64,000 nucleotides of DNA from Bradyrhizobium canariense (GCF_900105125.1 NZ_LT629750.1:930001-994000), one strand, 5' to 3'. Shown: positions 36,733 through 46,847, numbered from the stretch's first letter. Notes: generated from the sequence alone by a model not told the origin. Made by a program: numbers and translations.

Positions 36733-38142
36733 TCACAGCGAGTAATACATGTCGAATTCGACCGGGTGCGGCGTCATTTCGAAGCGCGCGACTTCGGTCA
36801 TCTTCAGCTCGATATAGCTGTCGATGAAGTCGTCGTCGAACACGCCGCCGTGCTTGAGGAACGCACGGTCCTTGTCGAGATTCTCAAGCGCTTCGCGGAG
36901 CGAGCCACATACCGTCGGGATCGCCTTCAGCTCTTCCTTCGGCAGGTCGTAGAGGTCCTTGTCCATCGCGGGGCCCGGATCGAGCTTGTTCTTGATGCCG
37001 TCGAGGCCGGCCATCAGCATCGCCGCAAAGCCGAGATAGGGGTTGGCCATCGGATCGGGGAAACGAACCTCGACGCGCTTGGCCTTCGGGTTGGAGGTGT
37101 AGGGGATGCGGCAGGAGGCCGAGCGGTTGCGCGCGGAGTAGGCGAGCAGCACGGGGGCTTCATAACCCGGAACCAGACGCTTGTAGGAGTTGGTCGAGGG
37201 GTTGGTGAAAGCGTTGATCGCCTTGGCGTGCTTGATGATGCCGGCGATATAGGAGAGGCAGGTTTCCGAGAGGTCGGCGTATTTGTTGCCGGCGAATACC
37301 GGCTTGCCGTCCTTCCAGATCGACTGGTGGCAGTGCATGCCCGAGCCGTTGTCGCCATAGACCGGCTTCGGCATGAAGGTGGCCGTCTTGCCGTAGATAT
37401 GCGCGACCTGATGAATGCAGTATTTGTAGATCTGCATCTGGTCGGCCATCAGCGTCAGCGTGTCGAACTTCATGCCGAGTTCGTGCTGGGCCGAGGCGAC
37501 CTCATGGTGGTGCTTCTCGACCTTGACGCCCATCTTGGCCATGGCGCCGAGCATTTCGGAACGCATGTCCTGTACGGAGTCTTGCGGCGGGACCGGGAAG
37601 TAGCCGCCCTTGGTGCGGATACGGTGGCCGAGGTTGCCGCCTTCATATTCGGTGGCCGAGTTGGTCGGCAATTCCGAGGAGTCGAGCTTGAAGCCGGTGT
37701 TGTAGGGCTCGGCGGAGAAGCGAACGTCGTCGAAAACGAAGAATTCCGCTTCCGGTCCAAAGAAAACGGTGTCGCCGACACCCATCGACTTGACCATGGC
37801 TTCGGCCTTCTTGGCCATGCCGCGTGGATCGCGATTGTACGGCTCGCCGGTGGTCGGTTCCAGCACGTCGCAGGTGACGACCATGGTCGTCTCTGCGAAG
37901 AACGGATCGATCGTCGCGGTGACGGGATCTGGCATCAGGCACATGTCGGATTCGTTGATCGCCTTCCAGCCCGCGATCGACGAGCCGTCGAACATCAAGC
38001 CCTCGGCGAACGCGTCTTCGTCGATCATGCCGACGTCGAAGGTCACGTGCTGCCACTTGCCGCGCGGATCGGTGAAGCGCAGGTCGACGTACTTCACGTC
38101 GTTGTCCTTGATCGATTTCAGGACGTCTTTGGCGGTCTTCAT
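36733..38142 (-). CDS. glnA: Glutamine synthetase type I
   Basis: Makes glutamine from glutamate, ammonia and ATP as a dodecamer. The 469-residue protein is full length for GSI-beta. It shows [10 protein letters not shown], the metal/glutamate-site [26 protein letters not shown], the ATP-site [25 protein letters not shown], and the adenylylation tyrosine in [11 protein letters not shown], so GlnE-type control should apply. It lies 122 bases downstream of glnB on the same strand and is closed by a strong terminator. The usual nitrogen-control pair is therefore complete here. Transcription is probably driven at least in part by the sigma-54-like promoter upstream of glnB. Confidence 0.99.
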   Translation of the reverse strand: MKTAKDVLKSIKDNDVKYVDLRFTDPRGKWQHVTFDVGMIDEDAFAEGLMFDGSSIAGWKAINESDMCLMPDPVTATIDPFFAETTMVVTCDVLEPTTGEPYNRDPRGMAKKAEAMVKSMGVGDTVFFGPEAEFFVFDDVRFSAEPYNTGFKLDSSELPTNSATEYEGGNLGHRIRTKGGYFPVPPQDSVQDMRSEMLGAMAKMGVKVEKHHHEVASAQHELGMKFDTLTLMADQMQIYKYCIHQVAHIYGKTATFMPKPVYGDNGSGMHCHQSIWKDGKPVFAGNKYADLSETCLSYIAGIIKHAKAINAFTNPSTNSYKRLVPGYEAPVLLAYSARNRSASCRIPYTSNPKAKRVEVRFPDPMANPYLGFAAMLMAGLDGIKNKLDPGPAMDKDLYDLPKEELKAIPTVCGSLREALENLDKDRAFLKHGGVFDDDFIDSYIELKMTEVARFEMTPHPVEFDMYYSL

Positions 38143-38264
38143 GAATACCCCTTATGTCTGCGGGTCGGTTTCCCAAGCGATGGTGAGATATCGCGAACGA
38201 AATCAGGCCGCCGGAGCAGCCTTGTTGTTGTTTTTTAGTCGCGAAAGGCGGGATAGCACCCGGC

Positions 38265-38807
<543 letters not shown>

Positions 38808-38996
38808 TTAAGACGCCTGATTTAGACGTGTTATCAGACTTTTAATGGGCATTCTTTGGAGTTCGGGCAGAGCGGCCACAATATCGGCGGCCTATCAAAT
38901 AGGCAATCAGCTCAACCGGTATGCAGTCGCCCAAGGTTGGACAACGCGCAAGCTCAGAAATGCCTCAGGATGAGGCGCTTGTATCGGGAATTTGGC

Positions 38997-40496
38997 ATGG
39001 AAGTTCTTACTACGGCTGAAATGGAGCGCGCCGACCGGCTTGCCATTGCCGCAGGTACGCCCGGCTTCGCGCTGATGCTGAGCGCAGGCCAGGCCGTTGC
39101 GCAAGCCGCGATCGAGCTCGTGGAGGAGGGGCCAATCCTGGTGGTCGCCGGCCGCGGCAATAATGGCGGCGACGGGTTTGTAGCGGCGGCGGAGCTCGCG
39201 GCGCGCGGCCGCGAGGTTTCGGTCATCCTGCTGTGCGAGCGCGACAGCCTGCAGGGCGATGCCGCGTCCGCGGCGCGCGGATGGAAGCATCCGGTGCTGC
39301 CGTTCAATCCCCAGGCGATCGGCAAACCGGCGTTGATTGTCGATGCATTGTTCGGCGCCGGGCTCAATCGCCCGGTGAAGGGCGAACCCTACGATATGAT
39401 CGAGGCGATCAACGCCAACGGCGCGCCGGTGCTGTCGATCGATCTGCCGAGCGGCATCAACGGTACGACAGGCGCCGTGATGGGCATCGCGGTCCGTGCC
39501 ACCGAAACCGTCACCTTCTTCCGAAGCAAACCCGCACATTTGTTGCTGCCGGGACGGATTTATTGCGGTCGCATCCGTGTCGCCGATATCGGGATCGACG
39601 CGCAGGTACTCAGCGAAATTGCGCCGCAGACGTTTGAAAATGTTCCGCCGTTCTGGCGCAGTCACTTTCCGGTGCCGCAAGTCGATGGCCACAAATACGC
39701 CCGCGGCCATGCCGTTGTCGTTTCCGGCGATATCACCGCAACCGGCGCTGCTCGGATGTCGGCGCGTGGCGCGCTCCGAACCGGCGCCGGGCTCGTCACG
39801 CTGGCCACGCCCCGCGACGCGCTTGCTGTCAATGCGGCTGCGCTGACCGCTGTGATGGTTCGCCCGACGGACACCGTGGTCGAGTTTGCCGAGCTGCTGA
39901 ACGACAAGCGTTTCAATGCGTGCGTGATCGGACCAGGTGCCGGCGTCAGTGAGCGCACGCGCGATTTTGTCCTGACGGCGCTTGCCGCGCAGCGGGACCT
40001 CGTGCTCGACGCGGACGCGCTGACAAGTTTCGCCGATGCGCCGGATCGGCTGTTCGAGGCGATCAAGGCGTCGCCCGATCCAAAGGTTGTTCTCACGCCG
40101 CATGAAGGCGAATTCCCGCGGCTGTTCAGCGACATCAGCAACAAACATCCATTTCGCTCGAAACTCGAACGGGTACGGGCAGCCGCCGAACGCTCGGGCG
40201 CTGTCGTCCTGCTCAAGGGAGCGGATACCGTGGTGGCGTCGCCGGACGGGCGCGCGACCATCGCCGCCAACGCGCCGCCCTGGCTTGCCACCGCCGGCGC
40301 CGGTGATGTGCTGTCCGGCATGATCGCCGGGCTGCTGGCGCAGGGTGCGCCGGCGTTTGAGGCGGCCTGCATCGGCGTCTGGATGCATGGCGAAGCGGCA
40401 CAGGAGGCCGGTCCCGGCCTGATCGCCGAAGACCTGCCGGAAACGCTGCCGGCGGTATTCCGCCGCCTGTATGACGAGTTCGGCGTCGAGTACTGA
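38997..40496 (+). CDS. nnr: Bifunctional NAD(P)H-hydrate epimerase/ADP-dependent dehydratase
   Basis: Repairs hydrated NAD(P)H. The N-terminal YjeF_N epimerase domain (about 1-210) shows MEVLTTAEMERADRLAI, ILVVAGRGNNGGDGFVAA and IDLPSGINGTTG. The C-terminal ribokinase-like dehydratase domain shows KYARGHAVVVSGDITATGAARMSARGALRTGAGLVTLA, VLTPHEGEFPRLF, VVLLKGADTVVASPDGR and the catalytic-Asp motif WLATAGAGDVLSGMIAGLLAQG. About 499 residues, full length for the fused enzyme. ATG 38997 gives the family start; the frame is open upstream without similarity. It is divergent from glnB. Confidence 0.96.
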   Translation: MEVLTTAEMERADRLAIAAGTPGFALMLSAGQAVAQAAIELVEEGPILVVAGRGNNGGDGFVAAAELAARGREVSVILLCERDSLQGDAASAARGWKHPVLPFNPQAIGKPALIVDALFGAGLNRPVKGEPYDMIEAINANGAPVLSIDLPSGINGTTGAVMGIAVRATETVTFFRSKPAHLLLPGRIYCGRIRVADIGIDAQVLSEIAPQTFENVPPFWRSHFPVPQVDGHKYARGHAVVVSGDITATGAARMSARGALRTGAGLVTLATPRDALAVNAAALTAVMVRPTDTVVEFAELLNDKRFNACVIGPGAGVSERTRDFVLTALAAQRDLVLDADALTSFADAPDRLFEAIKASPDPKVVLTPHEGEFPRLFSDISNKHPFRSKLERVRAAAERSGAVVLLKGADTVVASPDGRATIAANAPPWLATAGAGDVLSGMIAGLLAQGAPAFEAACIGVWMHGEAAQEAGPGLIAEDLPETLPAVFRRLYDEFGVEY

Positions 40497-40594
40497 GACC
40501 GCCCGATATGATGCTGAGGCGGCTTGAGCAGGAGAAGGAGCCGGACGCACGCTATCTCTGGATACGTGCATAGCGAAGCCAATTATTCCAGGGC

Positions 40595-41707
40595 TTATGT
40601 CGTCGCCTTGCGGCCGTGTAGCGCCCTGACGTCGATGACGGAGTCGCCGAGGACCAGCCTTGGCAAGATCATTTGCTCCGGTGGCTGCGCGAGCCCGGAA
40701 ACCCGGGCAGCAATGAAGTCGAGCGCCGCGTGACCGCACGCCTCCAGATTTAAATCGATGTGGGTCAGGCGCGGGGTGCTCCACTCCAGGAGCTTGGCGT
40801 TTCCGATGGCTACCACGGAGATGTCGTCCGGCACGGAAAGTCCCACTCGCTGCACCTCGTTGATAATACCCATCGAGATCATGTGGGTGCTGGCGACCAG
40901 ACCGGTGATATCCCGGTTCTTCGCCAGGGCGTCAGACACGGCAGCTTCGGGCGCACCCGCCAGGATAGGCTCGAGCACGATATGGCGCACCCCGGCAGCA
41001 TCGAACGCTGCCATCATGGCCTCCAGCCTTTGCCGGCGTACCAGGTTCTGCACGCGTCCGATCGCGATGCCGACCCGGCGATGGCCGTGCTTGATCAATT
41101 CCGCCGCCGCCATCTCTCCGACCAGCCGATTGTCGACGCAGAATTGCGGCGCATCGAGTTCGCGCGGGCTGAGCAGCGTCACCACTACGCCGCTGCTCGC
41201 CATCTGGTCCAGGATGGTCGCGAGCTCGTCGCGGTGGGTGACCTGGTCAAAGCCACCGCCGGCCAAAATGAGTCCGGCCACGCGGTGCTCCCAGAGTTGG
41301 CGGCAATATTTCAGCTCAAGCAGCGGGTCGCGCTGCATGTTGCACACCATTGCCATCATCGGATGTGCCGCCTCGGCGTGACGTGTCACGGCCTCGGCGA
41401 TCTCCCCGTAATAAGGGTCGAGCATGTTGCCGGCCACCAAGCCGACCATAGCCGGGCCGCCGGCGCGTAGCGTCCGGGCCAGGATGTTCGTGACGTAGCC
41501 GAGTTGCAAAGCCGTTTCGCGAACCCGTTGCCGCATCGTGGGATCGACCGGCCAGCCATTGTCCCGCATCACGCGGCCTGCCGTGCTTACGGACACTCCG
41601 GCCGCCCGCGCGACGTCGACCAGGGTCGGCGCCCCGCGGCGGTTTGCGGGCGGCTGAGGCATATCGTTTTCGGGTTCTGGCGTGCTCACGAGTTCATTCT
41701 GCTTCAA
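40595..41707 (-). CDS. LacI-family transcriptional regulator
   Basis: A 370-residue repressor-type protein. The N-terminal helix-turn-helix and hinge read PTLVDVARAAGVSVSTAGRVMRDNGWPVDPTMRQRVRETALQLGYVTNILARTLR, followed by a periplasmic-binding-protein-like effector domain (MVGLVAGNMLDPYYGEIAEAV, FCVDNRLVGEMAAAELIKHGHRRVGIAIG, VVAIGNAKLLEWSTPRLTHIDLN). The hinge has Ala-Arg-Thr-Leu at the usual minor-groove leucine position. Met16 is an alternative start. It is divergent from an OFA-type MFS carrier gene, and a perfect palindrome lies between them. It most likely controls that operon and itself in response to the transported substrate. Confidence 0.93.
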   Translation of the reverse strand: MKQNELVSTPEPENDMPQPPANRRGAPTLVDVARAAGVSVSTAGRVMRDNGWPVDPTMRQRVRETALQLGYVTNILARTLRAGGPAMVGLVAGNMLDPYYGEIAEAVTRHAEAAHPMMAMVCNMQRDPLLELKYCRQLWEHRVAGLILAGGGFDQVTHRDELATILDQMASSGVVVTLLSPRELDAPQFCVDNRLVGEMAAAELIKHGHRRVGIAIGRVQNLVRRQRLEAMMAAFDAAGVRHIVLEPILAGAPEAAVSDALAKNRDITGLVASTHMISMGIINEVQRVGLSVPDDISVVAIGNAKLLEWSTPRLTHIDLNLEACGHAALDFIAARVSGLAQPPEQMILPRLVLGDSVIDVRALHGRKATT

Positions 41708-41750
41708 CTGGTTCTGCGGCGAAAGCCCACGCTTGACAGGTTATTTTATC

Positions 41751-41768
41751 TGAGACAACGTTGTCTCA
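41751..41768. promoter_or_regulatory. Perfect palindromic LacI-type operator
   Basis: TGAGACAACGTTGTCTCA is a perfect 18-bp palindrome with a central CG, the geometry expected for a LacI-family dimer. It lies between the divergent LacI-type gene (start 41707) and MFS gene (start 41792), close to both starts. A TTGACA element at 41733-41738 lies just upstream, so bound repressor would overlap the promoter region. Confidence 0.85.
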
Positions 41769-41791
41769 ACAAGAAAGCCGTGAGGGACGGG

Positions 41792-43135
41792 ATGGCCGAG
41801 GAAGCTACGGACCAAGTTGCGCTCCCCTTGGAACAGGCCGGCGTCGTGCCAGCCGTACAAACACCGGGTGACCGCCAGCGCTGGGGGATGCTGGCCGCGG
41901 GCGTCGTCGTGATGATCCTTCTTTCCAACTACCAGTACTGCTTTACGCTGTTCACGCCCGGCATGAAGGCGCAGTTCTCGGGAGTTCCCTATTCTGCCAT
42001 CGCGCTGATTTTTTCCATCTTCGTGTTGTTTGAGACGTGGCCCGTCCCGCTGGCCGGGGCGCTGATCGACCGTTTCGGCATAAGGCAGTTGATGCTGGCG
42101 GGCTCGGTTTTGGTCGGGGCAGGCTGGATCGGCGGCGGGCTGACCGCCACCAGCGTTTTCCAGCTTTATATCTGGTACGGCCTGATTGCCGGTCTCGGCT
42201 GCGGCATCATCTACGTTGCTGTTGTCGGCAACGCCATTCGCTGGTTTCCGGACAAGCGAGGGCTCGCGGCCGGCATTACGGCTGCCGGATTCGGTGGCGG
42301 CTCGGCGCTCACGCCCATCCCCATTTCGCTGACCATTCAGTCCATCGGGTGGGGCAACGCCATGGCGCTCTGGGGCGCGGTGCAGGGTGCCGTCATCTTC
42401 CTGTTAGCGCTCTATCTGCACGCCCCGGAAGCGGCCTGGCGTCCGGCCGGCTGGGACCCGGCCACCACGCGCGTGGTGCAAACGTCGATCGACTACACCT
42501 GGAGCCAGACGCTCCGCATGCCGGAGTTTTACCTGCTCTACGTGATCCATTTTCTGATCAGTCTTGGCGGCCTCATGACACTTGGCAATCTGTCGGAGAT
42601 CGCACGCTCGCTGCACGTCGAGAACTCGACCATTTTCGGGATTTCGATCGTCGCCTTCGCCGCCACGGCGAACGGGATTTCGAGCACGATATCGCGGGTC
42701 ATATGGGGCAGCGTCTCCGACCAGGCCGGGCGCGAGAACACCATGATGATCGTATTCCTGGTGGAAGCCGCGTGCATTTTCGCCGTCACGCAAATCGCCG
42801 GGAGTCCGGTACTTTTCGTGGTGATCTTTCCGCTGGTTTTCTTCGGCTATGGGCAACTCAACACGCTGTTGTCGGCAACCACCGGGGACCTGTTCGGCAG
42901 CCGCTACGCCTCCACCAATTTCGGCATGGTCTACACCGGGAAGGGAGCGGCGGCGTTCTTTTCCGGCTGGGGAGCGGCGGCGGTGGCGGCAGCATTCGCG
43001 GGCTCGTTCGTCGCGCCTTACTACATCGCGGCGGCATGTGATGTGCTCGCGGCTGCCCTGGCGTTTTTCGCACTCAAGCCGATCGCCCGCAACACGCTCG
43101 CCAACGCGGCCCGGCGCGAGGCCATCGGACACTGA
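41792..43135 (+). CDS. MFS transporter, oxalate/formate antiporter (OFA) type
   Basis: A 447-residue carrier with 12 membrane segments. The sequence LYIWYGLIAGLGCGIIYVAVVGNAIRWFPDKRGLAAGITAAGFGGGSALTPIPI is typical of the OFA (OxlT-like) group of the major facilitator superfamily, which moves small mono- and dicarboxylates. Another conserved stretch is VFFGYGQLNTLLSATTGDLFGSRYASTNFGMVYTGKG. ATG 41792 is preceded by GAGGG; the frame is open upstream through the operator region. The next gene, an enolase-superfamily protein, follows after 53 bases. Together with the LacI-type regulator this suggests uptake and conversion of a sugar acid or hydroxyacid. Confidence 0.9.
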   Translation: MAEEATDQVALPLEQAGVVPAVQTPGDRQRWGMLAAGVVVMILLSNYQYCFTLFTPGMKAQFSGVPYSAIALIFSIFVLFETWPVPLAGALIDRFGIRQLMLAGSVLVGAGWIGGGLTATSVFQLYIWYGLIAGLGCGIIYVAVVGNAIRWFPDKRGLAAGITAAGFGGGSALTPIPISLTIQSIGWGNAMALWGAVQGAVIFLLALYLHAPEAAWRPAGWDPATTRVVQTSIDYTWSQTLRMPEFYLLYVIHFLISLGGLMTLGNLSEIARSLHVENSTIFGISIVAFAATANGISSTISRVIWGSVSDQAGRENTMMIVFLVEAACIFAVTQIAGSPVLFVVIFPLVFFGYGQLNTLLSATTGDLFGSRYASTNFGMVYTGKGAAAFFSGWGAAAVAAAFAGSFVAPYYIAAACDVLAAALAFFALKPIARNTLANAARREAIGH

Positions 43136-43188
43136 CGCCGCGCGCAAAACTTATCCAGCAACTCGATCAAGACAACGGAGATCATGCG

Positions 43189-44355
43189 ATGAAGATTACG
43201 AAGGTAGAGACTCATTTGGTTTCTGCTCCTCTCGCCCATTCCTGGGAAACCGGAATCGGTTCAGCGAAGCAGCGCGACGAACTGCTGGTGTTCGTTCACA
43301 CGGACGAGGGGATCACCGGGATCGGCTCGTCCTACCACGCGCATGCCGGGCTCGCGATGAAGGCGGTGGTCGACACCAAGGTGGCTCCAGCCGTGATCGG
43401 GCTCTCGCCGCTCGACATCGGCGCAATATGGGAGAAGCTGTTCTACGGCACGGTCTATATCGGATCCGCCGGCGTGCAGGGCTTGGCCGGTATCGACATC
43501 GCGCTATGGGACATCCTCGGCAAAGTGTCGAAGCAGCCGGTGGCGACGCTGCTGGGTGGTGGCGGCGTCGAATACGTGACGGCCTATGTCGGCTGCATGA
43601 GTCTCGGCTTCAAGGCGCATGACAAGCTGGTTGAGGAAGCGCAGGGCTACGTGTCGGAGGGCTACAAGGCGCTCAAGATTCGTGGCGGCGCTGGCGTCAA
43701 GCAGGACGTCGCCGCGATGCGCGCCGTACGCAAGGCGCTCGGCGACGACATCGATCTGATGATCGATGTGAATGCCCGATATAGCTGGCCCGAGGCGGTG
43801 GACCTGTCGAAGCGGCTGCAGGAACTCGACACCTACTGGCTCGAGGACCCGTTCGACTTCTCTATTCCGAACCACCACGACGAGGTGGGCAAGCTGCGCT
43901 CGATGGGCCTCACGCCGATTGCCTCGGGCGGAAACGTCTACAGCCGGTTCGACTACCGAAATCTGCTCGAGCGCGGCGGGGTCGATTATTTGACACCGGA
44001 CGTGGTGAAGTCGGGCGGCTTCTCCGAGTCGCTGAAGATGGCGCATATCGCGAGCGCCCATGATTGCATCATCGCGCCGCACACGCTCAATGGACTGGGA
44101 CAGGTCGCGAACCTGCATTTTGCCGCGGCCGTGCCCGGGCACATCCGGGGCTATGTCGAGTGGGACCCGACGTCGCCCAATCCGCTGCGGGATGAATTGA
44201 TGACCAATCCGGTCAAGGTGAAGGACGGCAAGCTTTATGTGCCGACCGGACCTGGCCTCGGCACCGACATCAATCCCGACGTGCTGAAGCGGCTACAGGC
44301 GAGCGGCAGCCATGAAATCGCCATGCAGGCTCGGACGCGGCGGTGGAACACATGA
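43189..44355 (+). CDS. Enolase-superfamily (mandelate racemase/muconate lactonizing) protein with altered metal site
   Basis: A 388-residue member of the mandelate racemase subgroup. The capping domain is MKITKVETHLVSAPLAHSWETGIG; the barrel carries Lys163-x-Arg165 (ALKIRGG), metal ligands Asp193 (MIDVNA) and Glu219 (WLEDP), Asp271 (TPDVVKSGG) and His298 (APHTLN). At the third metal ligand the motif usually read as G-E-N is G-G-N: Gly248 (codon GGA) stands where Glu is expected. One base change from GAA would explain it, and magnesium binding should be impaired. An acid-sugar dehydratase is the likely original function. GGAGATC precedes the ATG closely. Co-transcribed with the OFA carrier. 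Confidence 0.9.
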   Translation: MKITKVETHLVSAPLAHSWETGIGSAKQRDELLVFVHTDEGITGIGSSYHAHAGLAMKAVVDTKVAPAVIGLSPLDIGAIWEKLFYGTVYIGSAGVQGLAGIDIALWDILGKVSKQPVATLLGGGGVEYVTAYVGCMSLGFKAHDKLVEEAQGYVSEGYKALKIRGGAGVKQDVAAMRAVRKALGDDIDLMIDVNARYSWPEAVDLSKRLQELDTYWLEDPFDFSIPNHHDEVGKLRSMGLTPIASGGNVYSRFDYRNLLERGGVDYLTPDVVKSGGFSESLKMAHIASAHDCIIAPHTLNGLGQVANLHFAAAVPGHIRGYVEWDPTSPNPLRDELMTNPVKVKDGKLYVPTGPGLGTDINPDVLKRLQASGSHEIAMQARTRRWNT

Positions 44356-44398
44356 TCACCGGCTGAGCCCGATCAACGCGCGATCTGAACCGAGGCGG

Positions 44399-45484
44399 CT
44401 ATTCGACGATATATTTCGCGACCGCCGCCTCGTTCCATTCGAGCCCGAGCCCGGGACCGCGCGCCGTGAGTGCGCCATCGACGATCTTGATCGGGTTGGT
44501 CAGGATAGCGCCGGCAAAATCCAGCACCTCGAGCCAATGCGCCGTCGGGGTCACCGCCAGCATGTGGGCGCTTGCTTCGGCGAACAGGTGGCTCGACATC
44601 GGGATCGATGCGGCCTCTGCTTGTCCGGCGACACGCAGCCAGCCGGTGACGCCACCGACCTTCATCAGGTCCGGCATGATGAAATCGCTCGCGCCGGCGG
44701 CGATCGCCTCCGCAAAGCCGAGCGGGAACCACCAGTTCTCGCCGGCCTGAATCGGCGTGCGTGATTTCAGGCGCACCCTGGCGTGGCCTTGAAGATTTTC
44801 CTGCGGCACCGGCTCTTCGATCCAAAGCAGATTGTAGGGTGCAAGCCGGTCGATGCGGCGCGTGGCTTCATCGGGATCGAGCGATTGGTTGAAGTCCAGC
44901 ATTAACGCGATGTCGGGGCCGAGCAGGGCGCGTATCCCTTTGACCACCCGCTCGTCATTGGCGGCGTCACCGTCGCCGCCCTTGATCTTGATGCCGCGAA
45001 ACCCCTGCTCGAGCGAACGGCGCAGCGCCCGCTCGTCCACGACGGGATCGACCGCGCCGTAGCTGTCATAGGCCTGGATCGGTCGCGGCGATCCGCCGAG
45101 CAGCTCAGCCAAGGGTCGGCCGGCGAGTTGGCCCAGCGCGTCCCAGAACGCCATATCCAGGCCGGACACCGCCATGCCGACCAGACCCTGCCAGCCGAGC
45201 AGCCTGAATTTGGCGTCCATCGCCGCCATCAGGTCGAACGGTGCGATCGCTTTCCCGATCAGAGCGCGGCCAATCTCTTCGATCAGCTGCACCAGCGGTT
45301 TGAGCGTGAGTTTGGCGTAGGCGAAAATGTAGGATCGCCCGGTAACGCCTTGATCGGTCGTGACATCGATCAGCACCAGCGGCGCTGCCTCGATCACCCC
45401 GAAGGCGTTTTTCACCGGCCGCGAAATCGGCGCGACGATGGCCCGCGCCTTGATGCTGCGAATGGCGGGAACGGTTTTGCTCAT
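44399..45484 (-). CDS. Mandelate racemase-like enolase-superfamily enzyme
   Basis: A 361-residue protein that looks close to true mandelate racemase. It shows PIQAYDSYGAVDP, Lys166-x-Lys168 (GIKIKGG), Asp197 and Asn199 (LDFNQSLD), IEEP, the third metal ligand Glu249 in QAGENWWFPL, VGGVTGWLRVAGQAEAASIPMSSHLF with the catalytic His, and TPTAHWLEVLDFAG with the expected late Glu. From memory of the Pseudomonas putida enzyme, these blocks are strongly alike. All catalytic and metal residues appear intact, unlike the neighbouring enolase-superfamily gene. It follows the multicopper-oxidase-like gene with a 10-base gap and is probably co-transcribed with it. Confidence 0.92.
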   Translation of the reverse strand: MSKTVPAIRSIKARAIVAPISRPVKNAFGVIEAAPLVLIDVTTDQGVTGRSYIFAYAKLTLKPLVQLIEEIGRALIGKAIAPFDLMAAMDAKFRLLGWQGLVGMAVSGLDMAFWDALGQLAGRPLAELLGGSPRPIQAYDSYGAVDPVVDERALRRSLEQGFRGIKIKGGDGDAANDERVVKGIRALLGPDIALMLDFNQSLDPDEATRRIDRLAPYNLLWIEEPVPQENLQGHARVRLKSRTPIQAGENWWFPLGFAEAIAAGASDFIMPDLMKVGGVTGWLRVAGQAEAASIPMSSHLFAEASAHMLAVTPTAHWLEVLDFAGAILTNPIKIVDGALTARGPGLGLEWNEAAVAKYIVE

Positions 45485-45494
45485 GTTTGCTTCC

Positions 45495-46847
45495 TCACTC
45501 GACGCTGTACCATCGCACGAAGCGCGGCGCCGTCCAGTCGGTCGCGACCGCTTCGATCAACCAGTGCCCGCTGTGTTCGGCTGCGAAGGCCACGCGCTGG
45601 GTCGCGCCGGGTTCGATCGCCAATGTATCCAGCCAAAATGGTTTCCAGCCGTCGTCGAGCCGGTCCAGCAGCCGAAAATGATGCCCGTGCAAATGGAACA
45701 CGGTAGCGATGTCGGTGCGATTGGTGAGCGCCAAGACCACGGTGCGCCCGGCCTTGGCTCGGAATGCGGGCGTCAGGGAGGGTGCGAAGCTTGCCGGTGT
45801 CACCCAGCCGGGTTGGGGACCGCCGAGCGGCACGTCGAAGCGAAGGGCGTTCTTGAGATCAGGCTGTGCCGGCAGGCCGGTTGCCGGCAGCGGTGGCGCA
45901 GGCGGCAGCCTGTCTGCGCGGATTGGCGGCTGGTCCGAGATGACGAGCCGGCCGATCGGGCGAGCCTCTTTCCCATCGTGGAGCAGGATCGGCGACACCA
46001 GGCCGGGCGGGGCGGTGGCGTCGATGAAGACGTCGGCCCGCGCTCCCGGCGCCAATACCAGCGCGCCATTGCGTGCCAGGAAGGGTTCGGCCGGCTGGCT
46101 GTCCAGGGCCATCACACGGACATCAAGATTGTCGATTTTTACTGCGACAACAGTGCGTTGACATCCGTTTATGAAACGAATTCTCAGGCGTTCATTGGTG
46201 CGCACCGAGATATCGAGCGAAGCCTGGCCATTGATCGTATAAAACGGCGTTGCGCCTTTTGGATCGGTCCCGGGCGCTATCGCGGTCCCATCCGAACCTA
46301 ACCGCCAGTCTTCGAGCAGACACACCTCGTCCCGGTCGACCGAAACGGCCTCGCTTTCCCCGACGATCACGGCCAGGGCCCGCGACGGGCGCGCCTGACC
46401 ATCGCCGAGCAGCCGGAGGTCGCACAGGAACGTGCCGGCTTGGCGGAGCGGAATTTGGAGATTTTCCCGGGCCCCGGCCGCCAGAGGCGTCCGCGCGGTC
46501 AGTGGCTCGGTGGCCTGAACGCCGTCCAACCCACGCCAGTTGAGGGCCGTAGGCACCGGCAAGTCGTTCGAAAGCACGAATTCGAGGTTCTCGCCGCGCC
46601 TTAGCTTGCCGGCATCGTCGCGTCCCGATCCGTTGAGCGCCCAGGATAGCGCGTCCGGCTTTCCCAGTTGTGAGGCGCTGACATCGGATTTGGCATGCAG
46701 TGCCAGCCCAGGCTGTGTCTGGGCCCGGACGGTAGGAAACAGGACCGGCTCCAACGCGGGACCAAAGGCGGCAGCGCCCAATCCGGCCAAAAGCCGGCGT
46801 CGGTTCAACCGAAGGATTCGATCTGCCATGGCCTCGATGCGGACCAT
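45495..46847 (-). CDS. Multicopper oxidase-like protein lacking most copper ligands
   Basis: A 450-residue secreted protein with a twin-arginine-like leader (LNRRRLLAGLGAAAFGPALEP) and three cupredoxin-like domains. The overall layout fits multicopper oxidases (LSNDLPVPTALNW, FINGCQRTVVAVKIDNLDVRVMALD, VFHLHGHHFRLLDRL), but of the four copper motifs only HLHGHH (385-390) is clear. The HWHG motif is NWRG (103-106), the HSH motif is FLCDLR (140-145), and the final HCH-plus-His motif is SGHWLIEA (426-433). The type 1 Cys and most type 2/3 ligands are therefore missing. Start Met1 or Met7. Likely non-oxidase; it may bind a substrate or have a structural role. First gene of a pair with the racemase-like gene. 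Confidence 0.8.
   Translation of the reverse strand: MVRIEAMADRILRLNRRRLLAGLGAAAFGPALEPVLFPTVRAQTQPGLALHAKSDVSASQLGKPDALSWALNGSGRDDAGKLRRGENLEFVLSNDLPVPTALNWRGLDGVQATEPLTARTPLAAGARENLQIPLRQAGTFLCDLRLLGDGQARPSRALAVIVGESEAVSVDRDEVCLLEDWRLGSDGTAIAPGTDPKGATPFYTINGQASLDISVRTNERLRIRFINGCQRTVVAVKIDNLDVRVMALDSQPAEPFLARNGALVLAPGARADVFIDATAPPGLVSPILLHDGKEARPIGRLVISDQPPIRADRLPPAPPLPATGLPAQPDLKNALRFDVPLGGPQPGWVTPASFAPSLTPAFRAKAGRTVVLALTNRTDIATVFHLHGHHFRLLDRLDDGWKPFWLDTLAIEPGATQRVAFAAEHSGHWLIEAVATDWTAPRFVRWYSVE

Noticed and set aside
36598..38238. 546-codon plus-strand frame opposite glnA
   Set aside because: Antisense to an unmistakable glutamine synthetase gene and crosses its terminator.
38907..40784. 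625-codon minus-strand frame opposite the NAD(P)HX repair gene
   Set aside because: Antisense artefact; the plus strand carries both enzyme domains with catalytic motifs.
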